Source: an uncultured Collinsella sp. (GTDB lineage: Bacteria; Actinomycetota; Coriobacteriia; Coriobacteriales; Coriobacteriaceae). Taken from it: DNA of 64,000 nt. A model generated the notes under the pieces. That model was not told where the DNA came from and did no database searches. It was given only the letters and a program-made list of their open reading frames with translations. The number at the start of each line of letters is the position of its first letter. The stretch's first letter is position 1. Where the stretch lies: contig CATYSO010000001.1 of assembly GCA_958412345.1 (NCBI GenBank), positions 162,618 through 226,617 of the forward strand. Reading direction: 5' to 3'. A program made the translations under genes and the position numbers. This document shows, in pieces, positions 8,022 to 15,692 of the stretch.

Positions 8022-9133
8022 TGGCGGCCGGACAGCCGGCTCGCTCCGGTATCGACTTCTCGGCATTCCGCGATCCCAAGCTGGCTCGCGAGCTCATCGA
8101 GCGCATCCGTGAACTCGTCGGCGACCGCACCATCAACCTTATGGAAGTCTGCGGCACGCACACCGTGAGCATCGGTCGCTATGGCTTTCGCTCCATTATG
8201 CCTGCCGGGCTCAAACTGCTGAGCGGTCCGGGTTGCCCCGTCTGTGTTACCGCCAACCGCGATATCGACCATGCAATCGCGCTCGCCAAGATGGACGGCG
8301 CCATCATCACCACCTTTGGCGACATGATGCGCGTGCCCGGGTCGTCTACCTCGCTCGCCGCGCAAAAGGCGGCGGGGCGCGATATTCGCATTGTGTACTC
8401 CCCGCTCGATGCACTCGATATCGCCGAACACAACCCCGATCGCCCGGTCATCTTTATGGGCGTCGGCTTTGAGACCACGACGCCCACCATCGCCGCCGCC
8501 ATTTTGGAGGCCGATGCACGCGGACTCCAGAACTTCTCGGTCTATTGCGCCCACAAGACCACGCCGCCGGCGCTGCGCGCCATCGCCAACGATCCCGAGA
8601 CCACTATCGACGGCTTTATCCTTCCGGGACACGTCGCCACCATCACGGGCTTAGCCCCCTTTGACTTTTTGGTCGATGAGTTCGAGACCCCAGGCGTAGT
8701 CACCGGATTTGAGCCGGTCGATATTCTGCAGGGCATCTGCATGCTGGTCCAGATGGTTGTTGAGGGGCAGCCCGCAATCGACAACGCCTACCGCCGTGGC
8801 GTCAACGCAGACGGCAACCCCGTGGCGCGCCAGCTGGTCGAGCAGGTGTTTGAGCCATGCGACACCACGTGGCGCGGGCTGGGGCCGATTGCCAACTCGG
8901 GCCTTTCCATCCGCCCCGAGTTCTCGCGCTTTGATGCCCGCACTCGCTTTGACGTGCCCGTTGAGACGACGGTCGAGCCGCGTGGGTGCCGCTGCGGCGA
9001 CGTGCTGCGCGGGGCCATTACGCCGAGCGACTGCCCTCTGTTCGGCCGCGCTTGTACACCCGAGCATCCCATCGGCCCCTGCATGGTGAGTTCCGAGGGC
9101 AGCTGTGCGGCACATTATCGTTATCGCGACTAG
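8021..9133 (+). CDS. hypD: Hydrogenase maturation protein HypD
   Basis: The 370-residue protein starts at GTG 8021, overlapping the hypC stop. It shows the HypD signatures: MEVCGTHTVSIGRYG, the GPGCPVCVT motif, GVGFETTTPT and a C-terminal cysteine cluster (RGCRCGDVLRG, DCPLFGRACTPEHPIGPCMVSSEG) that ligates a [4Fe-4S] cluster. With HypC it assembles the Fe(CN)2CO moiety, receiving cyanide from HypE. Length matches the family. It is part of the hypF-C-D-E block. Confidence 0.96.
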   Translation: MAAGQPARSGIDFSAFRDPKLARELIERIRELVGDRTINLMEVCGTHTVSIGRYGFRSIMPAGLKLLSGPGCPVCVTANRDIDHAIALAKMDGAIITTFGDMMRVPGSSTSLAAQKAAGRDIRIVYSPLDALDIAEHNPDRPVIFMGVGFETTTPTIAAAILEADARGLQNFSVYCAHKTTPPALRAIANDPETTIDGFILPGHVATITGLAPFDFLVDEFETPGVVTGFEPVDILQGICMLVQMVVEGQPAIDNAYRRGVNADGNPVARQLVEQVFEPCDTTWRGLGPIANSGLSIRPEFSRFDARTRFDVPVETTVEPRGCRCGDVLRGAITPSDCPLFGRACTPEHPIGPCMVSSEGSCAAHYRYRD

Positions 9134-9162
9134 CTCAAACACCCTCGATTGGAGTTTTCGAT

Positions 9163-10197
9163 ATGTCCCATACTGCCACCGATAGCACTGTCCTGCTGGG
9201 CCACGGCTCCGGCGGGCAGATGATGAAACGCATCATCGACGAGGTCTTTCTGGATGCCTTTGGGTCGCCCGAGCTGCTCGAAGGCAACGACGCCGGTGTC
9301 GCCGCCCTGCCCGGCAGCGGGCGCATCGCCATGTCGACCGACAGCTTTGTGGTGACGCCGCAGTTCTTCCCCGGTGGCAATATCGGCAGGCTCGCCGTGT
9401 GCGGAACCGTCAACGACGTCGCGACCTCGGGCGCCAACGTGCGCTATCTTTCGTGCGGTTTTATCCTCGAAGAGGGCTATTCCATGGATAAGCTACGCCA
9501 GATTGTGCAGACCATGGCCGAGACGGCGCGCGAGGCGGGCGTCAAAATCATCACCGGCGACACCAAAGTGGTCGAGCGCGGCGGGGCCGACGGCGTCTAC
9601 ATCAATACCGCTGGCGTAGGCGAGGTGCCTGCGGGCGTGGCGCTCAGCGGTGCAAACTGCCAGCCCGGCGATGTCATCCTGGTCTCGGGCACGCTGGGCG
9701 ACCACGGCATCGCCATCATGAGCCAGCGCGAGGGCCTGGCGTTCTCGAGCAGCATCGAGAGCGACGCCGCGCCCCTCAACCACCTGATTGCCGACGTACT
9801 GGCCGCCGCTCCCGACACACGCTGCTTCCGCGACCCCACGCGCGGCGGCCTGGCGTCCACGCTCAATGAGTTTGCGCAGGCCAGCGACGTTGCCATGGAA
9901 ATCGACGAGGACGCCGTGCCCGTGCGCTCCGATGTGCAGGCCGCCTGCGAGATGCTCGGCTACGACGTGCTGCAGGTGGCAAACGAGGGCAAGATGGTCG
10001 CCGTGGTACCAGCCGAACAGGCCGACGCGGCGCTAGCAGCCATGCGTGCCGCCCGCTACGGCGAGAACGCCGCCATCATCGGTCGCGTGCTGCCAGTCGC
10101 CGAAGGCGCTCGACCCGCCGTGCGCGTGCGCACCGGCTGGGGCTCCACCCGCATCCTCGACATGCTCGTGGGCGAGCAGCTGCCCAGGATCTGCTAG
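9163..10197 (+). CDS. hypE: Hydrogenase maturation protein HypE
   Basis: I use the ATG at 9163 (MSHTATDSTVLLGHGSGGQM) because a TTGGAG ribosome binding site precedes it and GHGSGG is near the N-terminus of all HypE proteins; the longer open frame upstream overlaps hypD. The 344-residue protein belongs to the PurM/ThiL-like ATPase superfamily (DSFVVTPQFFPGGNIGRLAV, DPTRGGLASTLNE). It ends in PRIC, the invariant C-terminal cysteine that is carbamoylated by HypF and dehydrated to thiocyanate. The start lies 29 bases after hypD, so it is part of the same operon. hypA and hypB are not in this window. Confidence 0.96.
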   Translation: MSHTATDSTVLLGHGSGGQMMKRIIDEVFLDAFGSPELLEGNDAGVAALPGSGRIAMSTDSFVVTPQFFPGGNIGRLAVCGTVNDVATSGANVRYLSCGFILEEGYSMDKLRQIVQTMAETAREAGVKIITGDTKVVERGGADGVYINTAGVGEVPAGVALSGANCQPGDVILVSGTLGDHGIAIMSQREGLAFSSSIESDAAPLNHLIADVLAAAPDTRCFRDPTRGGLASTLNEFAQASDVAMEIDEDAVPVRSDVQAACEMLGYDVLQVANEGKMVAVVPAEQADAALAAMRAARYGENAAIIGRVLPVAEGARPAVRVRTGWGSTRILDMLVGEQLPRIC

Positions 10198-10323
10198 CGG
10201 CAAAGACTTGCGGCTGGCGCAGTGCAACTCGAGGCTGCTACAGATATTCAGATTCCAAACGCGTCCGACGCGCAAGCCCAGTATCATGGGGTGCGTTTTA
10301 CAACTCAAGCGGCAGGAGCACCC

Positions 10324-10992
10324 ATGGCAGCAGCTTTTTCCCATGTGATCTTTGACCTGGACGGCACCATCCTCAATACGCTCGAGGACCTGGCGGCCGC
10401 CGGCAACCATACCTGTGAGATGCACGGCTGGCCCACGTTTGCCGTGGACGAGTACCGCTACAAGGTGGGAAACGGCATGCTTAAGCTGGTCGAGCGCTTT
10501 ATGCCCGCCGAGTACGCGGGCGACGGCCGAATGTTTGAGCAGACGCTTGCCGAGTTTAGGGCCTATTACGGCGAGCACAAGGAAGACCACACCGCTCCCT
10601 ACGACGGCACGATCGAGATGCTCGACCGCCTGCGTGCCGCGGGCGTTCAGCTTGCCGTGCTCACCAACAAGGACCACATTTCGGCCGCTCCGCTTATCGA
10701 AAAGTACTTTGGTCCCGATCGTTTTGCGCTGGTGCAGGGTCGTGTCGACGCGTTTCCGCCCAAGCCCGAGGCGCCCGTCACGCTGCATGTGATGAATGGG
10801 CTGGGCGCCGACCCGGCGAACACGCTCTACGTAGGCGATTCGAATGTCGATGTTCTGACCGGCCACAACGCCGGCCTTAAGAGCGCCGGCGTCACCTGGG
10901 GCTTCCGCGGCCGAGCAGAGCTGGAGGCCGCCGGCGCCGACTACGTGGTAGACACCCAGGACGAGCTCGCTGCGCTGATCTTGGGCGAGTAG
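10324..10992 (+). CDS. HAD-family hydrolase, phosphoglycolate-phosphatase-like
   Basis: The start at 10324 (MAAAFSHVIFDLDGTILNTL) follows CAGGAG; the open frame extends upstream without a site. The 222-residue protein has all HAD motifs: DLDGT (nucleophile and acid Asp), LTNK (motif II), the Lys in PPKPEA (motif III) and VGDSNVDV (motif IV), with a helical cap between residues 20 and 85. This layout fits subfamily IA phosphatases such as Gph, which clear phosphoglycolate or other small sugar phosphates. Substrate cannot be told from sequence. It stands alone 126 bases after hypE. Confidence 0.9.
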   Translation: MAAAFSHVIFDLDGTILNTLEDLAAAGNHTCEMHGWPTFAVDEYRYKVGNGMLKLVERFMPAEYAGDGRMFEQTLAEFRAYYGEHKEDHTAPYDGTIEMLDRLRAAGVQLAVLTNKDHISAAPLIEKYFGPDRFALVQGRVDAFPPKPEAPVTLHVMNGLGADPANTLYVGDSNVDVLTGHNAGLKSAGVTWGFRGRAELEAAGADYVVDTQDELAALILGE

Positions 10993-11229
10993 CGGGGCTG
11001 TCGCTCAACACGGCTGGATAGATTCTGTCGCGCGGAAAGCGCATCCCGTTTTGCCGCCTCAGAATGGGATGCGCTTTCCGGTTGAGCCTTGTCGGGGAAA
11101 CGGCATCCCGTTTCAGAGCAATATTCCGGGTCGCACTTTCCGCAACCCACGCCATCCGGAAACCGTGACCCGCCATTCAGCCAAATACCGGCTCGTATTT
11201 TCCCGAGCATTCGATGCAACGCTGGCGCA
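10993..11229. repeat. Intergenic region with inverted repeats
   Basis: CGGAAAGCGCATCCC (11033-11047) pairs with GGGATGCGCTTTCCG (11066-11080), and outer bases GCTCAAC (11003-11009) pair with GTTGAGC (11081-11087), giving a long extended hairpin. Downstream, 11090-11170 holds related fragments (AACGGCATCCCGTTTC, CGCACTTTCCGCAACC) that look like a decayed second unit. No gene is supported here. Confidence 0.65.
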
Positions 11230-11464
11230 GGGAGTGTCCCCAACTGCCGGCAGAAAAGGAACGTCCCCAAGTGCCGCCCCAATGACTACCATGGCAACGC
11301 CGCAGGTAGAGGACGGACAGCGAGCGGGCACCAGAGCGAACAAATTGGCATGAAAAGAGGACGGCATAGACCTTCTGGTCATGCCGTCCTCTTTGAATGA
11401 CAAGTTGTCGCTCTGGTGCCCGCGCAGCGTCGAGCAGTTGCGGCGTTTGGTAAAACGCCGCAAC
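11230..11464. repeat. Composite structured element, copy A
   Basis: A GGGAGTGTCCC / GGAACGTCCCCAAGTGCCG segment (11230-11277) is followed by a conserved block GCAGGTAGAGGACGGACAG (11302-11320) and a multi-helix structure. Helix 1 pairs 11324-11338 with 11409-11423 over 15 bp, then a bulged A, then ACAA with TTGT. The inner hairpin pairs AGAGGACGGCAT with ATGCCGTCCTCT and is capped by GACC-TTCT-GGTC. A last hairpin at 11437-11464 has 12-bp arms (GTTGCGGCGTTT, AAACGCCGCAAC). Copy B at 19276-19505 keeps the same plan with different helix sequences. The element ends three bases before the stop codon of the leftward lipoprotein gene. Confidence 0.85.
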
Positions 11465-11467
11465 AAA

Positions 11468-12025
11468 CTAGCTCAGCATCGCATCCATCATCTCGGAGTT
11501 GACGGAGTCGTCAGCAGACCACTCGCCGTCGTCGTTGCAGGTGTACTTGAAGATAACCGTGGTCTTCCTGGGCTCGGTGGCCTTGGTCACATCGACCATC
11601 ACCTGGCCGGCCATCTTGTACAGCTCATCGTCGGAAGGCATCGTGTCGAGCGCGGCAACCTGCTCCTGATACTGGGTGGAGAAGTCCTCGACGATCTTGT
11701 TCATGGACTTGCAGGTGATGGAGACCTCGGCGGTCGCAACGCCCTTGTCCTCGTCGACCGTCACATCGCCGATCTTGTAGTCAAAGCCCTCGAGATAGGT
11801 CTTGGCATACTCCTTGGGATCGATGCCCAGCTGCTCGAACTCGTCGCCCGAAGCCTCTTCCAGACCAGAGAGGAAATCGTCGCCACCGTTTTTGACCTCA
11901 TCGAACTGAGTCGTAAGGTCCTCGGTGATGAGCTCTTCGATCGAGGGGCCTCCGCAACCGGAAAGCACGACCACGCATGCAACCAAGACGGCCATGAGGG
12001 GCGCAAGCAGCAGCTTCTTTTTCAT
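11468..12025 (-). CDS. Lipoprotein of unknown function
   Basis: I use the ATG at 12025 (MKKKLLLAPLMAVLVACVVV) because GGGAGGA precedes it; an earlier in-frame ATG has no site. The 185-residue product has a type II signal peptide with lipobox LSGC, so it should be a lipid-anchored protein on the outer face of the membrane. The mature part is an alpha/beta domain beginning IEELITEDLTTQFDEV, similar in style to DUF5105/DUF4878-like lipoproteins common in Coriobacteria, but I cannot assign it firmly. It is followed by the composite element copy A. Confidence 0.82.
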   Translation of the reverse strand: MKKKLLLAPLMAVLVACVVVLSGCGGPSIEELITEDLTTQFDEVKNGGDDFLSGLEEASGDEFEQLGIDPKEYAKTYLEGFDYKIGDVTVDEDKGVATAEVSITCKSMNKIVEDFSTQYQEQVAALDTMPSDDELYKMAGQVMVDVTKATEPRKTTVIFKYTCNDDGEWSADDSVNSEMMDAMLS

Positions 12026-12204
12026 GTTGTCCTCCCAATAAGCGGCACCGTGCTTCCCAACACGGCGCACGTTGTAATAAGTAAGCTCATACTATCCACT
12101 TATGAACACCCCCGACAGCACGAAAGCGCGGTTGGTTCGTTTTAGCGTCCGAACGGTCTGCGAGTCCGCTCAGCGTGCAATAAAGCGCATCGGTACCGTG
12201 CAAT

Positions 12205-12235
12205 AAAAAAGGGTGGCCGGACAATCCGACCACCC
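12205..12235 (-). terminator. Rho-independent terminator after crr-like EIIA gene
   Basis: Read leftward, GGGTGGTCGGA (12235-12225) pairs with TCCGGCCACCC (12221-12211), followed by TTTTTT (12210-12205). It lies 25 bases past the EIIA stop. Confidence 0.88.
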
Positions 12236-12260
12236 CAAAACATCCTGTGGACGCCGCGAT

Positions 12261-12797
12261 TTACTTGCGGACAACCTTGACGATAGCATCACCGGCGGCG
12301 ACAGCGGAGTCGGCCTCGACGGCGAGTTCGACATCGGCAAACTCGGCGGTGTTGGACACGGCCACCACGACGCAGTCCTTGTAACCGGCAGCGGCGATCT
12401 TGGCGCGGTCGATCTTGAGTATGGGCTGGCCAGCCTTCACAACGTCGTCGGCCTTGACGAAGCCCTCGAAGCCATCACCGTTCATGTTGACGGTATCGAC
12501 GCCAACGTGCACCAGAACCTCGATGCCGCTATCGGACTGCAAGCCCACGGCGTGACCCATGGTGACGGTCACCTTGCCGTCGCAGGGAGCGTAGACCAGG
12601 TCGTCCTCGGGCCACACGGCGCAGCCCTTGCCCAGAACCTCGCCACCAAAGACGGGATCGGGCACGTCGGCCATCTTGATGACCTTGCCCTTGACGGGCG
12701 AGCACAGCACGTCGGCGCCGGCAGAAGCAGAGATGGAGGCGGGAGCAGCAGCGGCGGCAGGCTCAGCCTTCTTCTTGAACATGTCAAACAGACCCAT
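12261..12797 (-). CDS. crr: PTS glucose-family EIIA component, stand-alone
   Basis: The start at 12797 (MGLFDMFKKK) follows GAGGAGA; upstream frame is open but has no site. The 178-residue protein has the EIIA-Glc fold: VLCSPVKGKVI, DPVFGGEVLGKGCAV, the conserved H82 in TMGHAVGL and the phospho-acceptor H97 in IEVLVHVGVDTV. The Ala-rich stretch at residues 13-28 looks like a linker. It takes phosphate from HPr and gives it to EIIB domains of the glucose superfamily. Both EIIBC permeases in this window (30607 and 48238) lack an EIIA domain, so this is a likely donor for them. It lies downstream of a GH1 gene with a weak hairpin between. Confidence 0.92.
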   Translation of the reverse strand: MGLFDMFKKKAEPAAAAAPASISASAGADVLCSPVKGKVIKMADVPDPVFGGEVLGKGCAVWPEDDLVYAPCDGKVTVTMGHAVGLQSDSGIEVLVHVGVDTVNMNGDGFEGFVKADDVVKAGQPILKIDRAKIAAAGYKDCVVVAVSNTAEFADVELAVEADSAVAAGDAIVKVVRK

Positions 12798-12880
12798 ACG
12801 TTTTCTCCTCTTGATTAAGCGCAACGTTATGCGCATGCCTATGGTGATTATAGTGCCAAATGGTCTGAAAACTAAGGTGA

Positions 12881-12899
12881 GGGCTCGAATCGAGAGCCC
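12881..12899 (-). terminator. Hairpin between GH1 gene and EIIA gene
   Basis: GGGCTC (12881-12886) pairs with GAGCCC (12894-12899) with a seven-base loop. There is no U-run of more than two or three bases on the leftward side, so it may attenuate rather than end transcription from the GH1 gene. Confidence 0.4.
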
Positions 12900-12947
12900 T
12901 TCCAAGCCCTTCCCAAAACCTTTCCCCAGTGGCACTCATATTGTCGA

Positions 12948-14396
12948 TTAAGCCAGACCCTCGGTGCCGTTGGACTTGATGATCTTCTGGTAGGCGTAGA
13001 AGCTGTCCTTGCGGCGGCGCTCGTAGGTACCGGTGCCGTCGTCGTACTTATCGACGTGGATGAAGCCATAGCGCTTGCGCATCTCGCCGGTGCCGGCGGA
13101 CACCAGGTCGATGGGACCCCACCAGGTGTAGGCGATCAGGTCGACGCCATCGGCAATGGCCTCGCCCATGGCCTTGATGTGGCTCTGCAAGTAGGCGATG
13201 CGGTACGGGTCGTGGATGGAACCGTCCTCCTCGACCTCATCGTAGGCGCCCATGCCGTTCTCGACCACCATCAGCGGAATCTCGTAGCGGGCGTAAATCT
13301 CGTTGAGGGCGATGCGCAGACCCAGCGGATCGATCTGCCAGCCCCAGTCGGTGGACTCCAGATAGGGATTCTTGCCGCCAAAGGTCATGTTGCCCTCGGT
13401 CATCTCGTGATCCTTGTGGGTGCCCACGGTGCCGGACATGTAGTAGCTAAAGGTGTAGAAATCGACCTTGCCGTCGGCGATATCCTGCAGGTCACCGTCC
13501 TCCATCACAAGCTCGACATCGTTCTCGGCCCAGAAGCGCTTGGCATAGAACGGATACTTGCCGCGCACCTGCACGTCGGAGCAGTACCAGTTCATGGTAT
13601 TCATCTCCTGCTGCGTGGCGAACACGTCGGCCGGATCGCACGTGGCGGCATAGGAGAGGATGAAGCAGTCCATGTTGCCCATCTTAAACTGCGGATAGTG
13701 CTCGTGGGCATAGCGCACGACGCGGCCGCTGGCGACAAACTGGTGATGCAGCGCCTGCATACGAGCCTGCGGCGTAGTATGGACCGCCGAAGCCGGGCCC
13801 TCAAAGCCCTGAATCATGCTGGTCTCAAAGAGGTTGCCCATGTCCTGAGTGCCGCAGTTGATCTCGTTGAAGGTGAGCCAGAACTTGACCTTGTCCTGAT
13901 AGCGGTCGAAGACGGTCTGGCAGTACTTCTCAAAGAAGCCGATGAGCTCGCGGCTCGCCCAGCCGTTGTACTTCTCGACCAGGTGATAAGGCATCTCGTA
14001 GTGCGACAGGGTCACGAGCGGCTCGATATTGTGAGCGCGCAGGCAGTCGAAGACGCGATCGTAGAAGGCGAGGCCGGCCTCGTTGGGCTCGGCGTCGTCG
14101 CCGTTGGGGAAGATGCGGCTCCAAGAGATGGACATGCGGAACATGTTGAAGCCCATCTCGGCGAACAGCGCGATATCCTCCTCGTAGTGATGGTAGAAAT
14201 CGATACCGTCATGGTTGGGGTAGAAGCGGTTGGGGTCGATGTCGATCGTAATCTGGCGCGGCTCCTTGTAGCTGCCGCCCAAGAAATGGTCGTCGACGGA
14301 AGGACCGCGGCCGTCCACGTTCCAAGCGCCCTCAAACTGGTTGGCGGCGGTGGCGCCACCCCAATAGAAGCCCTCGGGGAACTTGATGTTTGCCAT
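12948..14396 (-). CDS. GH1 6-phospho-beta-glucosidase
   Basis: The start at 14396 (MANIKFPEGFYWGGATAANQ) follows AAAGGAG. The 482-residue protein is a complete GH1 TIM barrel with the acid/base Glu178 in TFNEI and the nucleophile Glu379 in VVENGMGA. The N-terminal FYWGGATAANQFEGAW, and the C-terminal TWWGPIDLVSAGTGEMRKRYGFI with the Ser-x-Lys/Tyr phosphate-binding region, mark the 6-phospho-beta-glucosidase branch, which hydrolyses PTS-imported cellobiose-6-phosphate or aryl-beta-glucoside phosphates in the cytoplasm. An AraC regulator is encoded just upstream in the same direction. Its promoter region shares an unusual module with the second GH1 gene at 44464. Confidence 0.95.
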   Translation of the reverse strand: MANIKFPEGFYWGGATAANQFEGAWNVDGRGPSVDDHFLGGSYKEPRQITIDIDPNRFYPNHDGIDFYHHYEEDIALFAEMGFNMFRMSISWSRIFPNGDDAEPNEAGLAFYDRVFDCLRAHNIEPLVTLSHYEMPYHLVEKYNGWASRELIGFFEKYCQTVFDRYQDKVKFWLTFNEINCGTQDMGNLFETSMIQGFEGPASAVHTTPQARMQALHHQFVASGRVVRYAHEHYPQFKMGNMDCFILSYAATCDPADVFATQQEMNTMNWYCSDVQVRGKYPFYAKRFWAENDVELVMEDGDLQDIADGKVDFYTFSYYMSGTVGTHKDHEMTEGNMTFGGKNPYLESTDWGWQIDPLGLRIALNEIYARYEIPLMVVENGMGAYDEVEEDGSIHDPYRIAYLQSHIKAMGEAIADGVDLIAYTWWGPIDLVSAGTGEMRKRYGFIHVDKYDDGTGTYERRRKDSFYAYQKIIKSNGTEGLA

Positions 14397-14430
14397 GAGC
14401 ATCTCCTTTGCATCGCGGTTCGATAAGCCG

Positions 14431-14535
14431 AGTATCGCCCATGCGCGCGACAGGCAGGGGCAGGGGTGCCAAACCCGACACTTCTTTTCGCAGCGGCACC
14501 CCGCCGCCACCCCGTCCCTGACACTTCCTGATACC
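14431..14535 (-). promoter_or_regulatory. Conserved GH1 promoter module, copy 1
   Basis: Read leftward: AAGTGTCA (complement of TGACACTT at 14519-14526), then AAGTGTCG (complement of CGACACTT at 14476-14483) 43 bases on, embedded in TGCGAAAAGAAGTGTCG, then GATACT (14436-14431) as a -10 with no recognisable -35. The same order and spacing occur before the second GH1 gene (45931-46032). Direct repeats about four helical turns apart with no -35 suggest an activator-dependent promoter; the neighbouring AraC protein is the prime candidate. Confidence 0.6.
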
Positions 14536-14567
14536 TGCCAAAAAGGGACAGGTTTATTTTGGTCGGT
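14533..14567. repeat. GGGACAGG-loop hairpin repeat
   Basis: Arms ACCTGCCAAAA and TTTTGGTCGGT surround AGGGACAGGTTTA. It is a copy of the units at 4846-4926 and 18249-18285, placed directly after the stop codon of the leftward AraC gene. Confidence 0.85.
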
Positions 14568-14568
14568 T

Positions 14569-15576
14569 TTATCTGGGCAAACGCTGGCGATACGCTGCCG
14601 GCGTGCAGCCATAGCGCTCGGCAAACTTTTTGTAGAAGAAGCTCATGTTGGCGTAGCCGGCCTCGCGCGCCGCGGCTTCCGCAGTGGAGCCGGCGTCGAG
14701 CAGTGTTGCCGCGCGTGTCAGGCGACTCTCCTGCACGAGCTGCATAAACGTGCGCCCCGACTGCCGTTTGAGCAGCGCGCTTGCGTAGTTGGGACTCAGA
14801 TGGAGGTGGCGAGCTACGTCCTCGAGCGTACAATCGCAGGCATGGCGCTCGATGTATCCCACGGCGGCCGCGACCTGCGCCGAAGGCAGCCTGGGCATGT
14901 CCGCCTGCAGCAGCGATGTCTCATAGCTTTGCATAAGTTCGACCAGCAGCAACTCAAACAGCCTCGACACGATCTGGGGACTCGCCGCCGTCGGCTCCAG
15001 AAGCTCGCACAGCATCTCCTGCATATATCGGCGCACGCGGCGGCTGTTGACCGTGCAGAAATGCACATGACCGCGGTGGTCGGTTTCGTCATTGAGGGCA
15101 TTAATGAGGAACTGCGAGACGGTGCTTGACGGCGACAGGCTCTGTTCTAGGCTGCGGTGCAACATCGGCCGCAAGATGACGATGCTCAGCATAATGTCAT
15201 GCTCGCCGAGCTCGCCCACGGCATGTGGACAGGCCGCGTCGAGCAAGAGCACCTCGTTTTGAGCAAGCGTAAGCTGTTCGCCGTTGACGACCTGCGGCGC
15301 GTGCCCGCGATAGACATAGCTGATTTCGACATAATCGTGCACATGCTCCGGTACAGGGTTGAAGCGCGAGTTGCGCACGATTGATAGGCCCTCGGGCATG
15401 CCTTCTTGGTGCAAGGTTCGCGTCGGGTCACCGATTTTATGGATATGTTTTTCACCGATATTCTGCTGATGGCCCGAGCTGAACGCATCATTCCAGTCAT
15501 AGCGGGCGCCCGCGTGGTAAGCACGCTCGCTGTCGGTCAGCTCGAGCAGAAGGCTGTCTAAATGCGTAAGATCCAT
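14569..15576 (-). CDS. AraC-family transcriptional regulator
   Basis: The 335-residue protein has a cupin-type sensor domain (about residues 65-165, FNPVPEHVHDYVEISYVYRG, DAACPHAVGELGEHD) and a C-terminal AraC double helix-turn-helix (about 235-333) with CTLEDVARHLHLSPNYASALLKRQSG and AAREAGYANMSFFYKKFAERYGCTPAAYRQ. AraC proteins with this layout sense sugars and activate carbohydrate genes through direct repeats. It sits upstream of the GH1 gene in the same direction and is divergent from the large glycosidase at 15693, so it may control either or both. No strong ribosome binding site is visible before the chosen ATG. Confidence 0.92.
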   Translation of the reverse strand: MDLTHLDSLLLELTDSERAYHAGARYDWNDAFSSGHQQNIGEKHIHKIGDPTRTLHQEGMPEGLSIVRNSRFNPVPEHVHDYVEISYVYRGHAPQVVNGEQLTLAQNEVLLLDAACPHAVGELGEHDIMLSIVILRPMLHRSLEQSLSPSSTVSQFLINALNDETDHRGHVHFCTVNSRRVRRYMQEMLCELLEPTAASPQIVSRLFELLLVELMQSYETSLLQADMPRLPSAQVAAAVGYIERHACDCTLEDVARHLHLSPNYASALLKRQSGRTFMQLVQESRLTRAATLLDAGSTAEAAAREAGYANMSFFYKKFAERYGCTPAAYRQRLPR

Positions 15577-15692
15577 GGCATCACAATCGTTGATTCGGTC
15601 ATATTCTGCTGTGGTTTTGATATTAGCAGGACGGCGCGCTCGGCGTACTCTAACTTCAATCGATTTAAAAGGTTGGTTTTAGAGGAGTGGAT
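15577..15692. promoter_or_regulatory. Divergent promoter region, AraC regulator and large glycosidase
   Basis: This 116-base gap must hold promoters for both genes. It is AT-richer than its surroundings (TTTGATATTAGC, CGATTTAAAAGG). I see no copy of the GACACTT module found before the GH1 genes. Confidence 0.4.

Noticed and set aside
11113..11466. Minus-strand frame through composite element copy A, with a similar frame in copy B (19256-19453)
   Set aside because: The two frames share short stretches, but the shared parts follow the conserved nucleotide blocks and the helices differ in ways that keep pairing rather than protein sequence.
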